Source of the DNA: an uncultured Roseburia sp.
GTDB lineage: Bacteria; Bacillota; Clostridia; Lachnospirales; Lachnospiraceae
DNA length: 39,934 nt
Direction: 5' to 3'
Assembly: GCA_947573605.1 (NCBI GenBank)
Contig: CANPGM010000033.1
Span: 1-39,934, forward strand
The translations under genes and the position numbers were made by a program. Positions 9,504 through 18,595 of this stretch are shown in pieces; within the stretch, counting starts at the first letter, position 1, and every line of letters begins with the position of its first letter. Below the pieces are notes generated by a model, which saw only the letters and a list, made by a program, of their open reading frames with translations, was not told where the DNA came from and did not search any database.

Positions 9504-9557
9504 GCTGCCTTAGCAAAGCAGCCCCCTGTTGTAAGCCTTAAAGCTTCTCTTCACGCT
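9504..9557 (-). repeat. Stop-codon-associated repeat, copy 1 (after metallo-hydrolase)
   Basis: Plus-strand GCTGCCTTAGCAAAGCAG ... AAGCTTCTCTTCACGCT, overlapping the metallo-hydrolase stop codon by two bases. The transcript can fold a GCTGC/GCAGC stem with a 9-base loop. It abuts the start-associated repeat at 9408-9500, so the whole 140-base gap between the two genes consists of repeats. Confidence 0.6.
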
Positions 9558-10353
9558 AAAACCGAATCCGTTCCGAAACACGGTCTCTTGCAGCCAGATA
9601 TATCGGAAAATCATCCGCTTTATAAGGATTCTCTCCCATCGCCACCTCAAGTCTTACCGTTTCATAGGCGAGTTCCGGATAATTATTTTCCTGACTGAGA
9701 TGACCGAGAAGAATCGCTTTAAAGTCGTCATGCAGGATTTCACCGAGCAGCCGTCCGCTGCTTTCGTTTGACAAGTGGCCTCTTTCTCCCAAAATACGCC
9801 GTTTCAGTACATATGGGTAAGAACCCGCCTGAAGCATACGAATATCGTGATTCGCTTCTAACAAAATCGCATCCAATCCCTGCAGTTTCTCCACAATCGC
9901 ATCGTTATAAATACCCAAATCCGTAATAACCGCTGCCGCCTTGTTCTGCTGCGTAACTTTATATGCTACCGGCTCCGCGGCGTCATGCGAAACCGCAATC
10001 GGCTCAATCGTTAAATCGCCAATTGAAAACGTCTCCTCCGGTTCCACGATATGAAAAAGCGAGTCGTCTATTTTTCCGACGCTCTTCGTCCTCTTTACCG
10101 CTTCCGTCGTTCCGGCAGTCGCATAGATCGGCACCTGGTAACGTCGCGCCAAAACGCCGATTCCGGCAATATGATCGATATGTTCGTGCGTAACTAAGAT
10201 CCCCTCTATCTCCTCCATTTTCAAATCAAGACTGTTTAAACCGGCTTCCACTCTCTTCCCGCTGATTCCGGCATCAATTAAGATGTGGCAGTCGTCCGAT
10301 CCTACACAGATACAATTGCCGCTGCTCCCGCTTGCGATACTGCATAGCTCCAT
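9556..10353 (-). CDS. MBL-fold metallo-hydrolase, YycJ/WalJ type
   Basis: A 265-residue metallo-beta-lactamase-fold hydrolase. The N-terminus (CSIASGSSGNCICV) and THEHIDHIAGIG (residues 54-65, the HxHxDH metal motif) place it with YycJ/WalJ, a putative single-strand nuclease linked to the WalRK region in Bacilli. Later metal ligands are seen in AVSHDAAEP, ANHD and LLGHLSQENN. Its ATG overlaps the last base of the upstream TAA stop (TAATG), so it is probably translationally coupled to the coaE-FtsA gene. Here it is not near walRK; it lies between cell division/coenzyme and amino-acid-sensing genes. Cytosolic; the exact substrate is not established. Confidence 0.9.
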   Translation of the reverse strand: MELCSIASGSSGNCICVGSDDCHILIDAGISGKRVEAGLNSLDLKMEEIEGILVTHEHIDHIAGIGVLARRYQVPIYATAGTTEAVKRTKSVGKIDDSLFHIVEPEETFSIGDLTIEPIAVSHDAAEPVAYKVTQQNKAAAVITDLGIYNDAIVEKLQGLDAILLEANHDIRMLQAGSYPYVLKRRILGERGHLSNESSGRLLGEILHDDFKAILLGHLSQENNYPELAYETVRLEVAMGENPYKADDFPIYLAARDRVSERIRF

Positions 10354-13214
10354 TATTTTTCCTCTTCCTTCCAGGCCAGTTCAATTTTATCCCCGTCGCT
10401 TAAGACACCGTTAAACTTCGCCTCTTCGTCATTTACTTTCGTAATAATTGCCCGTCCCCGGGATTCGTAGATATCAAACGCATAATAATCAAAAATATCA
10501 ACGAAGGTATATTCCTTCTTTCCCGTCATAATCACGGACTCCCCGTTGATAAAAACCTGAACGGCTTTTTTTTCATCCGCGGAAGGCTGTTTTTCCAAAT
10601 CAGTCGCTGCGGCTTTTGCCGGTTTCTCTTCTTCGGCGGTTTTCTCTGCTTTTTCGTCTGTTAAAACCGCGGTTTCCGCTGTCTCCTGCGGCAGAGACTT
10701 CTCCGCCGCCTTCAAAAGCGGTTCTGTCTTACCGCTCTCGTCATCCTCTTTTTTGGGGGCTGCGCCGCCCGGTAAAACCGGAGGTCTTTGTCTTTTTTCC
10801 GGCTCCGCCGCCCCAAACGACAGCGCCGTCCACTCAATATTAAAATTCTCGTATACTAAAGCGTCCGTGTCCACGCTCCTGTTATTGACGAGAATATCCT
10901 TATCGGGATCGATTTCTACATCCATAAATGCGGCAACCTGACCGACTGTATAAAAAGCTCTTGTTTCAATTTTGTCCCCTTCTTTTATTTCGTAGGAACC
11001 GGGTTCTAAGCTTCCGTTTACCTCGACAAATTTCGGACACAGGATCGTTTTTCCGTTTACAATAAATGTAACGGTAGAACCCTGATATTCCTCAAGCTGG
11101 TCGATACGAAGGCTTGCGTCCGCACCGCTGGTCGATTTTTCGATTGTGATTTCACAATTCGGTTCGAGAGGCGTATTGATACCCGCCGGTTTGTCATTTA
11201 TTTTTACAATCGCCGACTCACCCGGCTCTCCTCTTGCAATTCGTTTTACGCCGTCCACGGTAAAGTGAATTTCCTTCCCGCGTTTCGGAAACAAATCCTC
11301 ATTCGGAAAACCTGCCTGAAGCGCAGCGTCTACAATCGTAAGCTTATTGTTATCGTAAAGCTTTATGCGTTCTCCGTTTAATCGTACCATAATAAAGCTG
11401 TTTTTCTGGTCATAGTAATTGAGGCAGATTCCAATCGGCGTAACAAGCAGCGGGTCCTTTTCAATCTCCTTTTGCTCAAAGATTACTTCCTGAAGAACCT
11501 CTTCTCCGCGAAGCGCCACGCGTTCCTTCGGAAGATCAAGCTTTTCGGCAAGCAGCTCCGTATAGCCGTGAATCTTACCGCCTCCTCCAACGACAAAAGT
11601 TGCGCTGACCGGCTTATCTCCGTTTAACTCCCTGATTTTTGCAGCCACCTCAGTCGTCATTCGGTCTACAATCGGAGCAAGCAAATCCCAAACTTCCTGC
11701 ACCGGAATCGTATGCTCGATAAGCATAATATCCCTGTATGTAATTTCCTCTTCCGTTCCGCTCGCAAGCTTAATTTTTTCCGCCGTTTTAAAATCCACCA
11801 GATAATGCTGCACTAAGATCTCCGTCAGCTCGTCTCCGGCAAGCGGAATCATACCGTAGGCAATGATACTTCCGTCTCTGGTTACGCAGATATCCGACGT
11901 CCCTGCTCCGATATCGACAAGCGCAATGTTCAGCATACGGAACGTTTCCGGAATTGCGACATTAATTGCCGCAATCGGCTCTAAGGTCATATTTGCAACG
12001 GAAAGTCCCGCCTGTGCGACCGCGGAATAAAGCCCGTCCACAACGTCTTCCGGCAAAAAAGTAACAATAATGTCCTCGCTGATTACCTCGGCCTTATGTC
12101 CTTCCAGATTGGAAAAAATCTCGTCATTCAGATAATATTTTACAACCGAATAACCGACACAGTAAAACTTATACTTTGTGTCGTTTTTCTCTTTCAAAAT
12201 CCCCTGTGCTTTTTCTACTCCGAGAAGATCCAGCGTGTGAATATCCTCGCCGGTAACAACCGTTTCCTCCGGATATTCGTATTCTATTCTTGTAGTTACT
12301 GTTTTTAACACACGACCGGCCGCTGCAATACACACTTCTGTCAAAGGCTGGTCAACCTGTGCTTCCAGTTTCTCTTTCACTTTCCTGACTGTACGGCCCA
12401 CACGGCCGATATCGTGAATCTGTCCGTCGAGCATTGATCTCGTCTCGTGCTCCATTGTACACTGCGCCACCACGATAAACTGCGATTCCAGTTCCTCTCC
12501 GATTCGGTAGCCGACCGTGCCGACGATATTCCTCGTGCCAATGTCAAGGCCGAACACAAGCTGCTGTTCTTCCGCTCTTTCTTCGCTCATTTCTGTCTTC
12601 TCCCTTACTACTCCGATTCCAATCCCTTCCAGTGCTTTATCTATCTGTAGTAAAGTTTCCGACAAATCTCCGTTATTGTCAATGCAAACTTTACAATATT
12701 TCCGATATATTTCATCTTTTAGCTGGCTGTCGAATATCTTTTGTATCTTCTCTTCGGTGTAACCTCTCGTCGCCTTAAGCCTCAGCCTCCGAATCTCTTC
12801 GTCCGCCGCCACATACCAGAGTTCGTCGCAGATTTCGTCATAATGTTCTTCTATCAAAAGAGCGGCTTCCAGAACAAGAAGCGAGATACCGCCTGTCTTC
12901 TGTCCGTTCTCATACGCCTCCAAAACGTAATTTTTTACCGCCGGGTGCACAACCGCATTCAGTTCCGCTCTAAGCCCGGCGTCCGAAAATAGAACCTTTG
13001 CCATTCTTTCGCTGTTAATCGCACCGTCCGGCAGAAAAACATGCTTGTTCAAAAAGAGCTTTCTTATTTTTTTATAGCATTCCGTTCCGGGTTCCATTAG
13101 AGTATGCGCGATTTCGTCCGCCCGTAATACACGGACGCCCTCTTTTTCTTCGAGATAAGCAAGTATTTCGGATTTGCCTGCACCGACGCCTCCGGTAAGT
13201 CCAATAAATTTCAT
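10353..13214 (-). CDS. coaE: Dephospho-CoA kinase fused to an FtsA-like ATPase domain protein
   Basis: One continuous 953-residue frame. The first ~200 residues are dephospho-CoA kinase (last step of CoA synthesis): P-loop GLTGGVGAGKS, RADEIAH, VHP and LVLEAALLIEEH. From about residue 215 it is an FtsA/actin-like ATPase protein: FGLDIGTRNIVGTVG, ALVDIGAGTSDI, TFVVGGGGKIHGYTELLAE, then a long C-terminal part with a low-complexity Glu/Lys/Ala linker (about 800-870) and a final ubiquitin-like beta module. An internal ATG at 12590 (MSEERAEEQQ) has GGGAG 9 bases upstream, so the second half may also be made alone. In related genomes the two are, to my knowledge, normally separate neighbours; here the stop codon between them is absent. 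Start 13214 fits the CoaE N-terminus and a GGGA site; 13220 is an alternative. Confidence 0.85.
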   Translation of the reverse strand: MKFIGLTGGVGAGKSEILAYLEEKEGVRVLRADEIAHTLMEPGTECYKKIRKLFLNKHVFLPDGAINSERMAKVLFSDAGLRAELNAVVHPAVKNYVLEAYENGQKTGGISLLVLEAALLIEEHYDEICDELWYVAADEEIRRLRLKATRGYTEEKIQKIFDSQLKDEIYRKYCKVCIDNNGDLSETLLQIDKALEGIGIGVVREKTEMSEERAEEQQLVFGLDIGTRNIVGTVGYRIGEELESQFIVVAQCTMEHETRSMLDGQIHDIGRVGRTVRKVKEKLEAQVDQPLTEVCIAAAGRVLKTVTTRIEYEYPEETVVTGEDIHTLDLLGVEKAQGILKEKNDTKYKFYCVGYSVVKYYLNDEIFSNLEGHKAEVISEDIIVTFLPEDVVDGLYSAVAQAGLSVANMTLEPIAAINVAIPETFRMLNIALVDIGAGTSDICVTRDGSIIAYGMIPLAGDELTEILVQHYLVDFKTAEKIKLASGTEEEITYRDIMLIEHTIPVQEVWDLLAPIVDRMTTEVAAKIRELNGDKPVSATFVVGGGGKIHGYTELLAEKLDLPKERVALRGEEVLQEVIFEQKEIEKDPLLVTPIGICLNYYDQKNSFIMVRLNGERIKLYDNNKLTIVDAALQAGFPNEDLFPKRGKEIHFTVDGVKRIARGEPGESAIVKINDKPAGINTPLEPNCEITIEKSTSGADASLRIDQLEEYQGSTVTFIVNGKTILCPKFVEVNGSLEPGSYEIKEGDKIETRAFYTVGQVAAFMDVEIDPDKDILVNNRSVDTDALVYENFNIEWTALSFGAAEPEKRQRPPVLPGGAAPKKEDDESGKTEPLLKAAEKSLPQETAETAVLTDEKAEKTAEEEKPAKAAATDLEKQPSADEKKAVQVFINGESVIMTGKKEYTFVDIFDYYAFDIYESRGRAIITKVNDEEAKFNGVLSDGDKIELAWKEEEK

Positions 13215-13229
13215 TTTCATTTCCCATCC

Positions 13230-13247
13230 GTGCGCTGCGGCGCGCAC
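13230..13247 (-). repeat. Hairpin just upstream of the coaE ribosome binding site
   Basis: GTGCGC-TGCGGC-GCGCAC on the plus strand (6-bp stem, 6-base loop), 15 bases before the start codon. Its GCGCCGCAGCGC core resembles the hairpin before the response regulator at 19068-19083. Confidence 0.5.
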
Positions 13248-13287
13248 TAAATAGTAACGGCTGAATTCGCTTTTTCATTCAGTCCGC

Positions 13288-13325
13288 TGCGGCTCTCTTC
13301 CTGCGGAAGCTGCCGCTGCAGCCGC
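13288..13325 (-). terminator. Imperfect hairpin after polA
   Basis: Immediately after the polA stop the transcript can fold GCGGCT with AGCCGC around an inner stem GGAAG/CTTCC with a 3-base loop. There is no T-tract after it, so it is more likely a processing or stability structure than a true terminator; transcription probably continues into coaE. Confidence 0.3.
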
Positions 13326-16049
13326 TTATTTGGCTTCGTACCAGTTACGGCCGGTATGCATATCGACTTCTAACATTACGCTTAAATCCGCCGCCTGCTG
13401 CATTCCTTCCTTTAACAAGACGGCGACACGCTCCGTTTCGTCCTCTGCCGCTTCGATTAAAAGTTCATCGTGAACCGTTAAAATCAGCCGGGACTTTAAT
13501 CCCTCCTCAAGCAGTCTGTCGTGGACGCGTATCATTGCAATTTTAATAATATCCGCCGCGGTTCCCTGAATCGGCGCATTCATAGCGACGCGCTCCCCGA
13601 ACGACCGCTGCATAAAGCTGCTGCTTGAAAGCTCCGGTACCGGACGTCTTCTCCCAAACAGCGTCGTAACATACCCCTTTTCTCTTCCGTCTGCCACCAG
13701 TCCATCCAAAAAGCCCTTGATTTTCGGATAAGTTTCAAAATAATTCTTAATATAGCCTTCCGCTTCTTTCTTTGTAATGCTTAAGTCCTGGCTCAATCCG
13801 AACGAACTGATTCCGTAAACAATACCGAAATTAACTGCCTTCGCGTTTCTTCTCTGCAAATCCGTTACCTCGTCGAACGGAATATGAAAAACCTGCGAAG
13901 CCGTTATTCTGTGTATATCCTGCGCCTGTCTGTATGCGTCTATCAGCTTTTCATCGCCGGACATATGGGCCAGCACACGCAGCTCAATCTGCGAATAGTC
14001 GGCATCCATAAACACAAACCCTTCTTTCGGCAGAAAAGCCTTTCTGATCAGCCGGCCAAGCTCAATCCGCATCGGAATATTCTGCAAATTGGGCTCCGTG
14101 CTGCTTAAACGTCCGGTCGCCGTAATCGTCTGGTTAAAAGAAGTATGAATTCTGCCGTCCTCTGCAATATAATTTGCAAGACCGTCCGCATAGGTGGATT
14201 TCAGCTTGGTAAGCTGCCTGTACTCTAAGATATCCCTTACCAGCGGGTAGTCCGGCGCAAGCTTATCTAAAACCTCCGCCGCAGTGGAATACCCGGTCTT
14301 TGTTTTCTTGCCGTAAGGCATTTTCAGCTTTTCAAACAGAATAACGCCAAGCTGTTTCGGCGAATTAATATTAAATTCTTCTCCCGCTTCCTTATAAATC
14401 AACCCCTCCAGCTCGCCGATACGTACGGCAAGCTTGTCTCCGTACTCCTTTAACGCTTCCGCGTCAATCGCAATTCCCTCTTTTTCCATATCCGCAAGCG
14501 TATAGATAAGCGGTATTTCGATTTCCCTGTAAAGAGACATCATTTCCGCTTCCTCTAACGCCTCCGTAAGCGGCTGTCTGGTGCAAAAAGTCGTATAAGC
14601 CAGATAGCAGACATACTTTAACGCCTCGTCCTTTTTTTCCTCAAACGCCGTCTCGATTTTTAATTTCCCAAGCAGATCGCTCCTGGACGGAATCATAAGA
14701 GCGGCGTAATCCCTTGCCAGATCCTCATAAGGATATTCGTTTTTCAGCGGATTCAGCAGATAAGCCGCAATCGTATTGTCAAATATGTTGTCCTGCGTAA
14801 GGCTTCCGTTTTCTTTCCTCTCTGTCATGAAAAGCAGTTTTATCTGAGGTTTTAAATCAAGCGTTGCATATGAGGCCGCCCCGCTTCCTGTCAGAAGAGC
14901 CAGAAGCGTTTCCGAAGAAAGCGCCTCTCCCGTTTTAAAAAAATAAATTTCTTCCGCTCCAAACGCCGCAGCCATTCCGAAAAACGCTTCGGTCTGCGGC
15001 TCTTCAAACAGTCTGATCTGACAGGCGGATTCCGTAGAATGATTCGCGTGCTCCTCAAATGGAATCACCGCAAAGGCGCATTCCCGTCCTTTTGCCGCTG
15101 CAAAAACTGTCCGCGCCTCTCGTTCGTTTTCTACCAATCGAAAGTACTCTTCCGCCCGGTTTTTTGGCGCGTCGATTTCAAAACGGCTCAAAAGCTGTTT
15201 AAAATCCAGGCGTTTACACAACAGATAAGCTTCCTGTGTATATAGATCCGAAACTTTTGTCAGCTTCGCTTCATTCAGGTCAAACGTAATATCCGCATTT
15301 ACATCAATCGTCGCAAGTGTTTTACTCAACTGTGCAAGTTCATAGTGCTCTTTTAAATTTGTACCTGCCCGCTGCGGCTTTATTTCCTCCGCATGTGCAT
15401 AAGCGTTTTCGATACTCTTATATTTTGCAATCAGAGATGTCGCCGTCTTTTCACCGATTCCCGGCACACCCGGAATATTATCCGAAGTATCCCCCATCAA
15501 AGCCTTTACGTCAATAAATTCCGTCGGCGTTACCTGATATGTTTCTATTACTTCTTTTTCGTTGTAGTCCTCAATTTCCGTCCCTGTCCGCTTTGTCTTC
15601 GGAATCCTGATCTTAATGCGATCCGTTGCAAGCTGGAGCAGATCGCGGTCGCCGGAAACTACGGAAACCTCCATCCCCTCCGCCTCGGCCCGTTTCGCGA
15701 TCGTCCCTAAAAGATCGTCGGCCTCATAGCCCTCCTTTGTAATGACGGGAACGTGCATGGCAGAAAGCATTTCCTTCATTAACGGTACCTGCTCTCTGAG
15801 TTCTTCCGCCATCGGCTTTCTCGTACCCTTATATTCCGCAAACATTTTGTGGCGGAAAGTCGGCGCCGACATATCAAACGCCACCATCAAACTGTCCGGC
15901 TTCTCTTCTTCGAGTATTTTAAACATAATATTTAAGAATCCGTACACCGCATTTGTATGAAGCCCCTCGGAATTCGTCAAATCCGGCAATCCGAAAAATG
16001 CTCTGTTTAAAATACTGTGCCCGTCAATCAAAACCAGCTTTCCGCCCAT
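13326..16049 (-). CDS. polA: DNA polymerase I, proofreading-deficient type
   Basis: About 907 residues from the start at 16049. The 5' nuclease domain occupies residues 1-290 (VLIDGHSILNRAF, GYEADDLLGT, SGDRDLLQL, GDTSDNIPGVPGIG). Residues 300-490 occupy the place of the 3'-5' exonuclease but lack the DxE motif and the other acidic metal ligands (FAVIP, ATLDLKPQIK, NIFDNTIAAYLL), so proofreading is presumably lost, as in Taq polymerase. The polymerase domain is intact: motif A MDADYSQIELRVLAHMSGD, O-helix RRNAKAVNFGIVYG, motif C TVHDELLIE. Roles are Okazaki-fragment processing and repair synthesis. The frame is also open to 16061 (MVIF added); as with the ACT gene, the extension is encoded by the ~92-bp repeat. 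Family alignment favours 16049. Confidence 0.96.
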   Translation of the reverse strand: MGGKLVLIDGHSILNRAFFGLPDLTNSEGLHTNAVYGFLNIMFKILEEEKPDSLMVAFDMSAPTFRHKMFAEYKGTRKPMAEELREQVPLMKEMLSAMHVPVITKEGYEADDLLGTIAKRAEAEGMEVSVVSGDRDLLQLATDRIKIRIPKTKRTGTEIEDYNEKEVIETYQVTPTEFIDVKALMGDTSDNIPGVPGIGEKTATSLIAKYKSIENAYAHAEEIKPQRAGTNLKEHYELAQLSKTLATIDVNADITFDLNEAKLTKVSDLYTQEAYLLCKRLDFKQLLSRFEIDAPKNRAEEYFRLVENEREARTVFAAAKGRECAFAVIPFEEHANHSTESACQIRLFEEPQTEAFFGMAAAFGAEEIYFFKTGEALSSETLLALLTGSGAASYATLDLKPQIKLLFMTERKENGSLTQDNIFDNTIAAYLLNPLKNEYPYEDLARDYAALMIPSRSDLLGKLKIETAFEEKKDEALKYVCYLAYTTFCTRQPLTEALEEAEMMSLYREIEIPLIYTLADMEKEGIAIDAEALKEYGDKLAVRIGELEGLIYKEAGEEFNINSPKQLGVILFEKLKMPYGKKTKTGYSTAAEVLDKLAPDYPLVRDILEYRQLTKLKSTYADGLANYIAEDGRIHTSFNQTITATGRLSSTEPNLQNIPMRIELGRLIRKAFLPKEGFVFMDADYSQIELRVLAHMSGDEKLIDAYRQAQDIHRITASQVFHIPFDEVTDLQRRNAKAVNFGIVYGISSFGLSQDLSITKKEAEGYIKNYFETYPKIKGFLDGLVADGREKGYVTTLFGRRRPVPELSSSSFMQRSFGERVAMNAPIQGTAADIIKIAMIRVHDRLLEEGLKSRLILTVHDELLIEAAEDETERVAVLLKEGMQQAADLSVMLEVDMHTGRNWYEAK

Positions 16050-16053
16050 AAAA

Positions 16054-16145
16054 ATAACCATGCCTTTCTCTCAGTCTGCGAACTTTGGGCCGCAGGCACA
16101 ATATTCGCAAGACAAACAAGTTTGTCTTTGAAAAAAACATTTTTC
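16054..16145 (-). repeat. Start-codon-associated ~92-bp repeat, copy B (polA leader)
   Basis: Second copy of the repeat at 9408-9500, differing at only a few positions (one G fewer in the GGGG run, G/T and small A/T changes near the far end). Same hairpin, same GAGAGAAAGG and the same ATGGTTATT directly before the polA start. The bases outside the repeat are unrelated on both sides. Confidence 0.85.
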
Positions 16146-16204
16146 ACACTATCTTCTCCTGCTCCTTCATTCTTCCGCTTACCATACAGCTTCGACGATT
16201 TCTG

Positions 16205-17995
16205 TCATACCGGCGCCGTATACCGTTTCAGCCACTCGTCTTCCTCCTTATTCATATACAAAGAAAGCGTATCGTATACCATCTTATGATAATCATTGAG
16301 CCATTTTTTTTCACGCTCGCTAAGCAAAGCCGTATCTATAGCGTCAAGATCAATCGGCGCATACGTAATATTTTCAAAGTACATAAACTGACCGTACTCA
16401 TTCTTTTCACCCTTATGGCAGACCAGTTCGTTTTCCGTGCGGATACCGTATTTTCCCTCCAGATATACGCCGGGCTCATCCGTTGTAATCATTCCCTCCT
16501 CCAGGACGCAGCCGTCGCGGCGTTCCGGAACGCTTTTCCAGCGGAAGCCGTTCGGCCCTTCATGAACATTCAGCACATAACCGACGCCGTGCCCGGTCCC
16601 GCATTTATAGTCTATGTCCATATCCCAAAGCGGGCCGCGCGATAAAACATCCAGATTCAATCCGGTACATCCGTATAAAAACCGGGCGTTTGCAAGTCTT
16701 AAATTGGAACGCAGCACTGTCGTAAAATGCAGCTTCATCTCATCCGTTACCGGACCTAACGCCATCGTTCTCGTAATGTCAGTCGTTCCCTCATAATAAT
16801 GGCCGCCGGAATCCACAAGCAATAATCCTTCCTGCCTTAATTCGGAAAACGAATCTTCTGTCGCCTGGTAATGCATCATAGCGGCATTCGGTCCGTATGC
16901 ACAGATTGTATCGAAACTCAGGTCCAAAAAACCCTCCTGCTCCCGTCTGCACTTCTCCAAATAGTCCGAAGCCGAAAGTTCGGTCATCGGAATTTTCCCG
17001 ATATTCGTCTTAAGCCAGTACATAAACTTCGTAAATGCCACGCCGTCTTTGATATGTGCAATCCTTGTATTGGAAACCTCCGTCGGATTCTTCACGGCTT
17101 TCATCAGCTCCGTCGGGTTCTGCTTATCTATAACTGTAATATTTTGATTCAGACTGCTTACAATCCGATAGTTTACGCATGTACCGTTTAAAAGCACGCG
17201 TTTTCCTGCCGGAATTTCCTTTACGTAGTCATAGACGGCATCATACGATCCCGTCGAAATTCCGTTATTCTTTAAGTATTCCGCAATCCTTCCGTCGACA
17301 AGCTCTTCCTGCAGGAACCAGATGCATTCCTTTTCAGTCAGTACAAGATAAGAGAGCACAACCGGTACATGAGAAATATCGCCGCCGCGGATATTCAAAA
17401 GCCATGCAATATCGTAAAGGCTGGTTAAAATATGAACGTCCGCCGCATCTTCCCGCATCTTTTCCCGAACCGCCGCAAGCTTGTCTTTCGTACTTCTTCC
17501 CGTATAAGTTTCCTCCAGCAAAAACAGAGGTTCCTTCGGCAGCGCCGGACGCTTTGTCCAAATCATGCCGACAAGGTCGTCCGTAACATGCAGCGTACCG
17601 TTTTTGTCATTGACAATCTCATGCAGCTTTTTTCCGAAAGTATCGTTGACCACACGTCCGTCAAAACCGAGTCCCCCGCCTTTCGGCAAATTTGCTTTGA
17701 TGTATTCCAATACAGTAGGAACGCCTTCCTCACCCATCTTAAACAGCGTCACTCCGCTTCCCTTTAGCTGCCCTTCCGCCTGAACAAAATAACGCCCGTC
17801 CGTCCATAGGCCCGCTTCCTGTTTTGATATAACAGCCGTTCCCGCGGAACCGGTAAAACCGGTAATATATTCTCTCGCCTTAAAATGCTTCCCCACATAT
17901 TCCGACTCATGGAAATCGGCGGTCGGCACAAGATAGATGTCAATGCCGCACTTTTCCATCTCTTTTCTTAGCGCGCTTATTCTCTCCTGAATCAT
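16205..17995 (-). CDS. Aminopeptidase P family protein (M24B Xaa-Pro aminopeptidase)
   Basis: Removes N-terminal residues preceding proline. The 596-residue length is that of the long three-domain form: two creatinase-N-like domains (1-300), a pita-bread catalytic domain (310-530) and a C-terminal M24C extension. All five metal ligands are visible: Asp395 (LLVDSGG), Asp406 (TTDITRT), His469 (GTGHGVG), Glu507 (TDEPGVY) and Glu521 (RTENEL). Cytosolic, no signal peptide. The start has GGAGGG 5 bases upstream and lies 12 bases after the thioesterase stop, so the two are one transcript; polA follows after 143 bases. Confidence 0.95.
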   Translation of the reverse strand: MIQERISALRKEMEKCGIDIYLVPTADFHESEYVGKHFKAREYITGFTGSAGTAVISKQEAGLWTDGRYFVQAEGQLKGSGVTLFKMGEEGVPTVLEYIKANLPKGGGLGFDGRVVNDTFGKKLHEIVNDKNGTLHVTDDLVGMIWTKRPALPKEPLFLLEETYTGRSTKDKLAAVREKMREDAADVHILTSLYDIAWLLNIRGGDISHVPVVLSYLVLTEKECIWFLQEELVDGRIAEYLKNNGISTGSYDAVYDYVKEIPAGKRVLLNGTCVNYRIVSSLNQNITVIDKQNPTELMKAVKNPTEVSNTRIAHIKDGVAFTKFMYWLKTNIGKIPMTELSASDYLEKCRREQEGFLDLSFDTICAYGPNAAMMHYQATEDSFSELRQEGLLLVDSGGHYYEGTTDITRTMALGPVTDEMKLHFTTVLRSNLRLANARFLYGCTGLNLDVLSRGPLWDMDIDYKCGTGHGVGYVLNVHEGPNGFRWKSVPERRDGCVLEEGMITTDEPGVYLEGKYGIRTENELVCHKGEKNEYGQFMYFENITYAPIDLDAIDTALLSEREKKWLNDYHKMVYDTLSLYMNKEEDEWLKRYTAPV

Positions 17996-18007
17996 TTTTC
18001 CCTCCGT

Positions 18008-18466
18008 TTATTTAAATTCAAAAAACTTCGTATCCAGTTCCGGATAAGACCTCTTTAGCGAAATCGGCGTACCGGATCGGTTTAAAAAGCAGTGTGCGCT
18101 CTTTCCGGTCGTTCGAAGCTCTCCCGTCTCCTTGTCGGTCATACGGTACTCCACTTCCATTTTGATTCCGTTATACTTCGTCATCTTTGTCTCAATCACA
18201 ACCGTATCGTCAAAATGTACCATGCTGTGATATTCACAGGAAACGGAAAGCACGGGACTTATAATTTCAAGCGCTTCCATCTGCTTGTACGAGAGCCCCA
18301 TCTGATTCATCATATCCATTCTGGCCTCTTCCATCCACTTAATATAATTCGAGTGATGGATAATTCCCATCTGATCCGTTTCATAATACTTCGCATGATG
18401 TTCATAAGGACGAAACCGGATCTCTCCGTCGCTGCCGTCATACACTTTAATTTCCTTTAATGCCAT
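18008..18466 (-). CDS. Acyl-CoA thioesterase, YbgC/4HBT hot-dog family
   Basis: A 152-residue single hot-dog domain. The YYETDQMGIIHHSNYIKWMEEAR segment (shown in part: residues 27-49) contains the Asp of the YbgC/4-hydroxybenzoyl-CoA thioesterase active site and the following His/Asn. It hydrolyses acyl-CoA or acyl-ACP thioesters; the true substrate cannot be told. First gene after the promoter at 18524-18552 and therefore probably head of the operon leading to aminopeptidase P and polA. Confidence 0.88.
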   Translation of the reverse strand: MALKEIKVYDGSDGEIRFRPYEHHAKYYETDQMGIIHHSNYIKWMEEARMDMMNQMGLSYKQMEALEIISPVLSVSCEYHSMVHFDDTVVIETKMTKYNGIKMEVEYRMTDKETGELRTTGKSAHCFLNRSGTPISLKRSYPELDTKFFEFK

Positions 18467-18523
18467 ATTCTAACTCACTACCTTTCCTAAAAACAATGGC
18501 CTCAAAAAAAGGTTCTTCCATAT

Positions 18524-18552
18524 ATCTTATCATTTCATGCATCTTATTTCAA
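18524..18552 (-). promoter_or_regulatory. Sigma-A-type promoter for the thioesterase-pepP-polA block
   Basis: TTGAAA at 18547-18552 and TAAGAT at 18524-18529 on the minus strand, separated by exactly 17 bases. It lies about 60 bases upstream of the thioesterase ATG. Confidence 0.6.
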
Positions 18553-18595
18553 TAAGAGGATTTGGGTGTCAAAAGACAGATTTTCGATTTGCGTT

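Noticed and set aside
9354-9698. 114-codon plus-strand frame across the repeats
   Set aside because: Runs across the repeats and both flanking genes in antisense; the repeats' relation to minus-strand starts explains the conserved sequence better.
9408-16145. The ~92-bp repeats as ends of an insertion sequence or composite transposon
   Set aside because: They are direct repeats with ordinary housekeeping genes between them, no transposase, and precise placement at gene starts.
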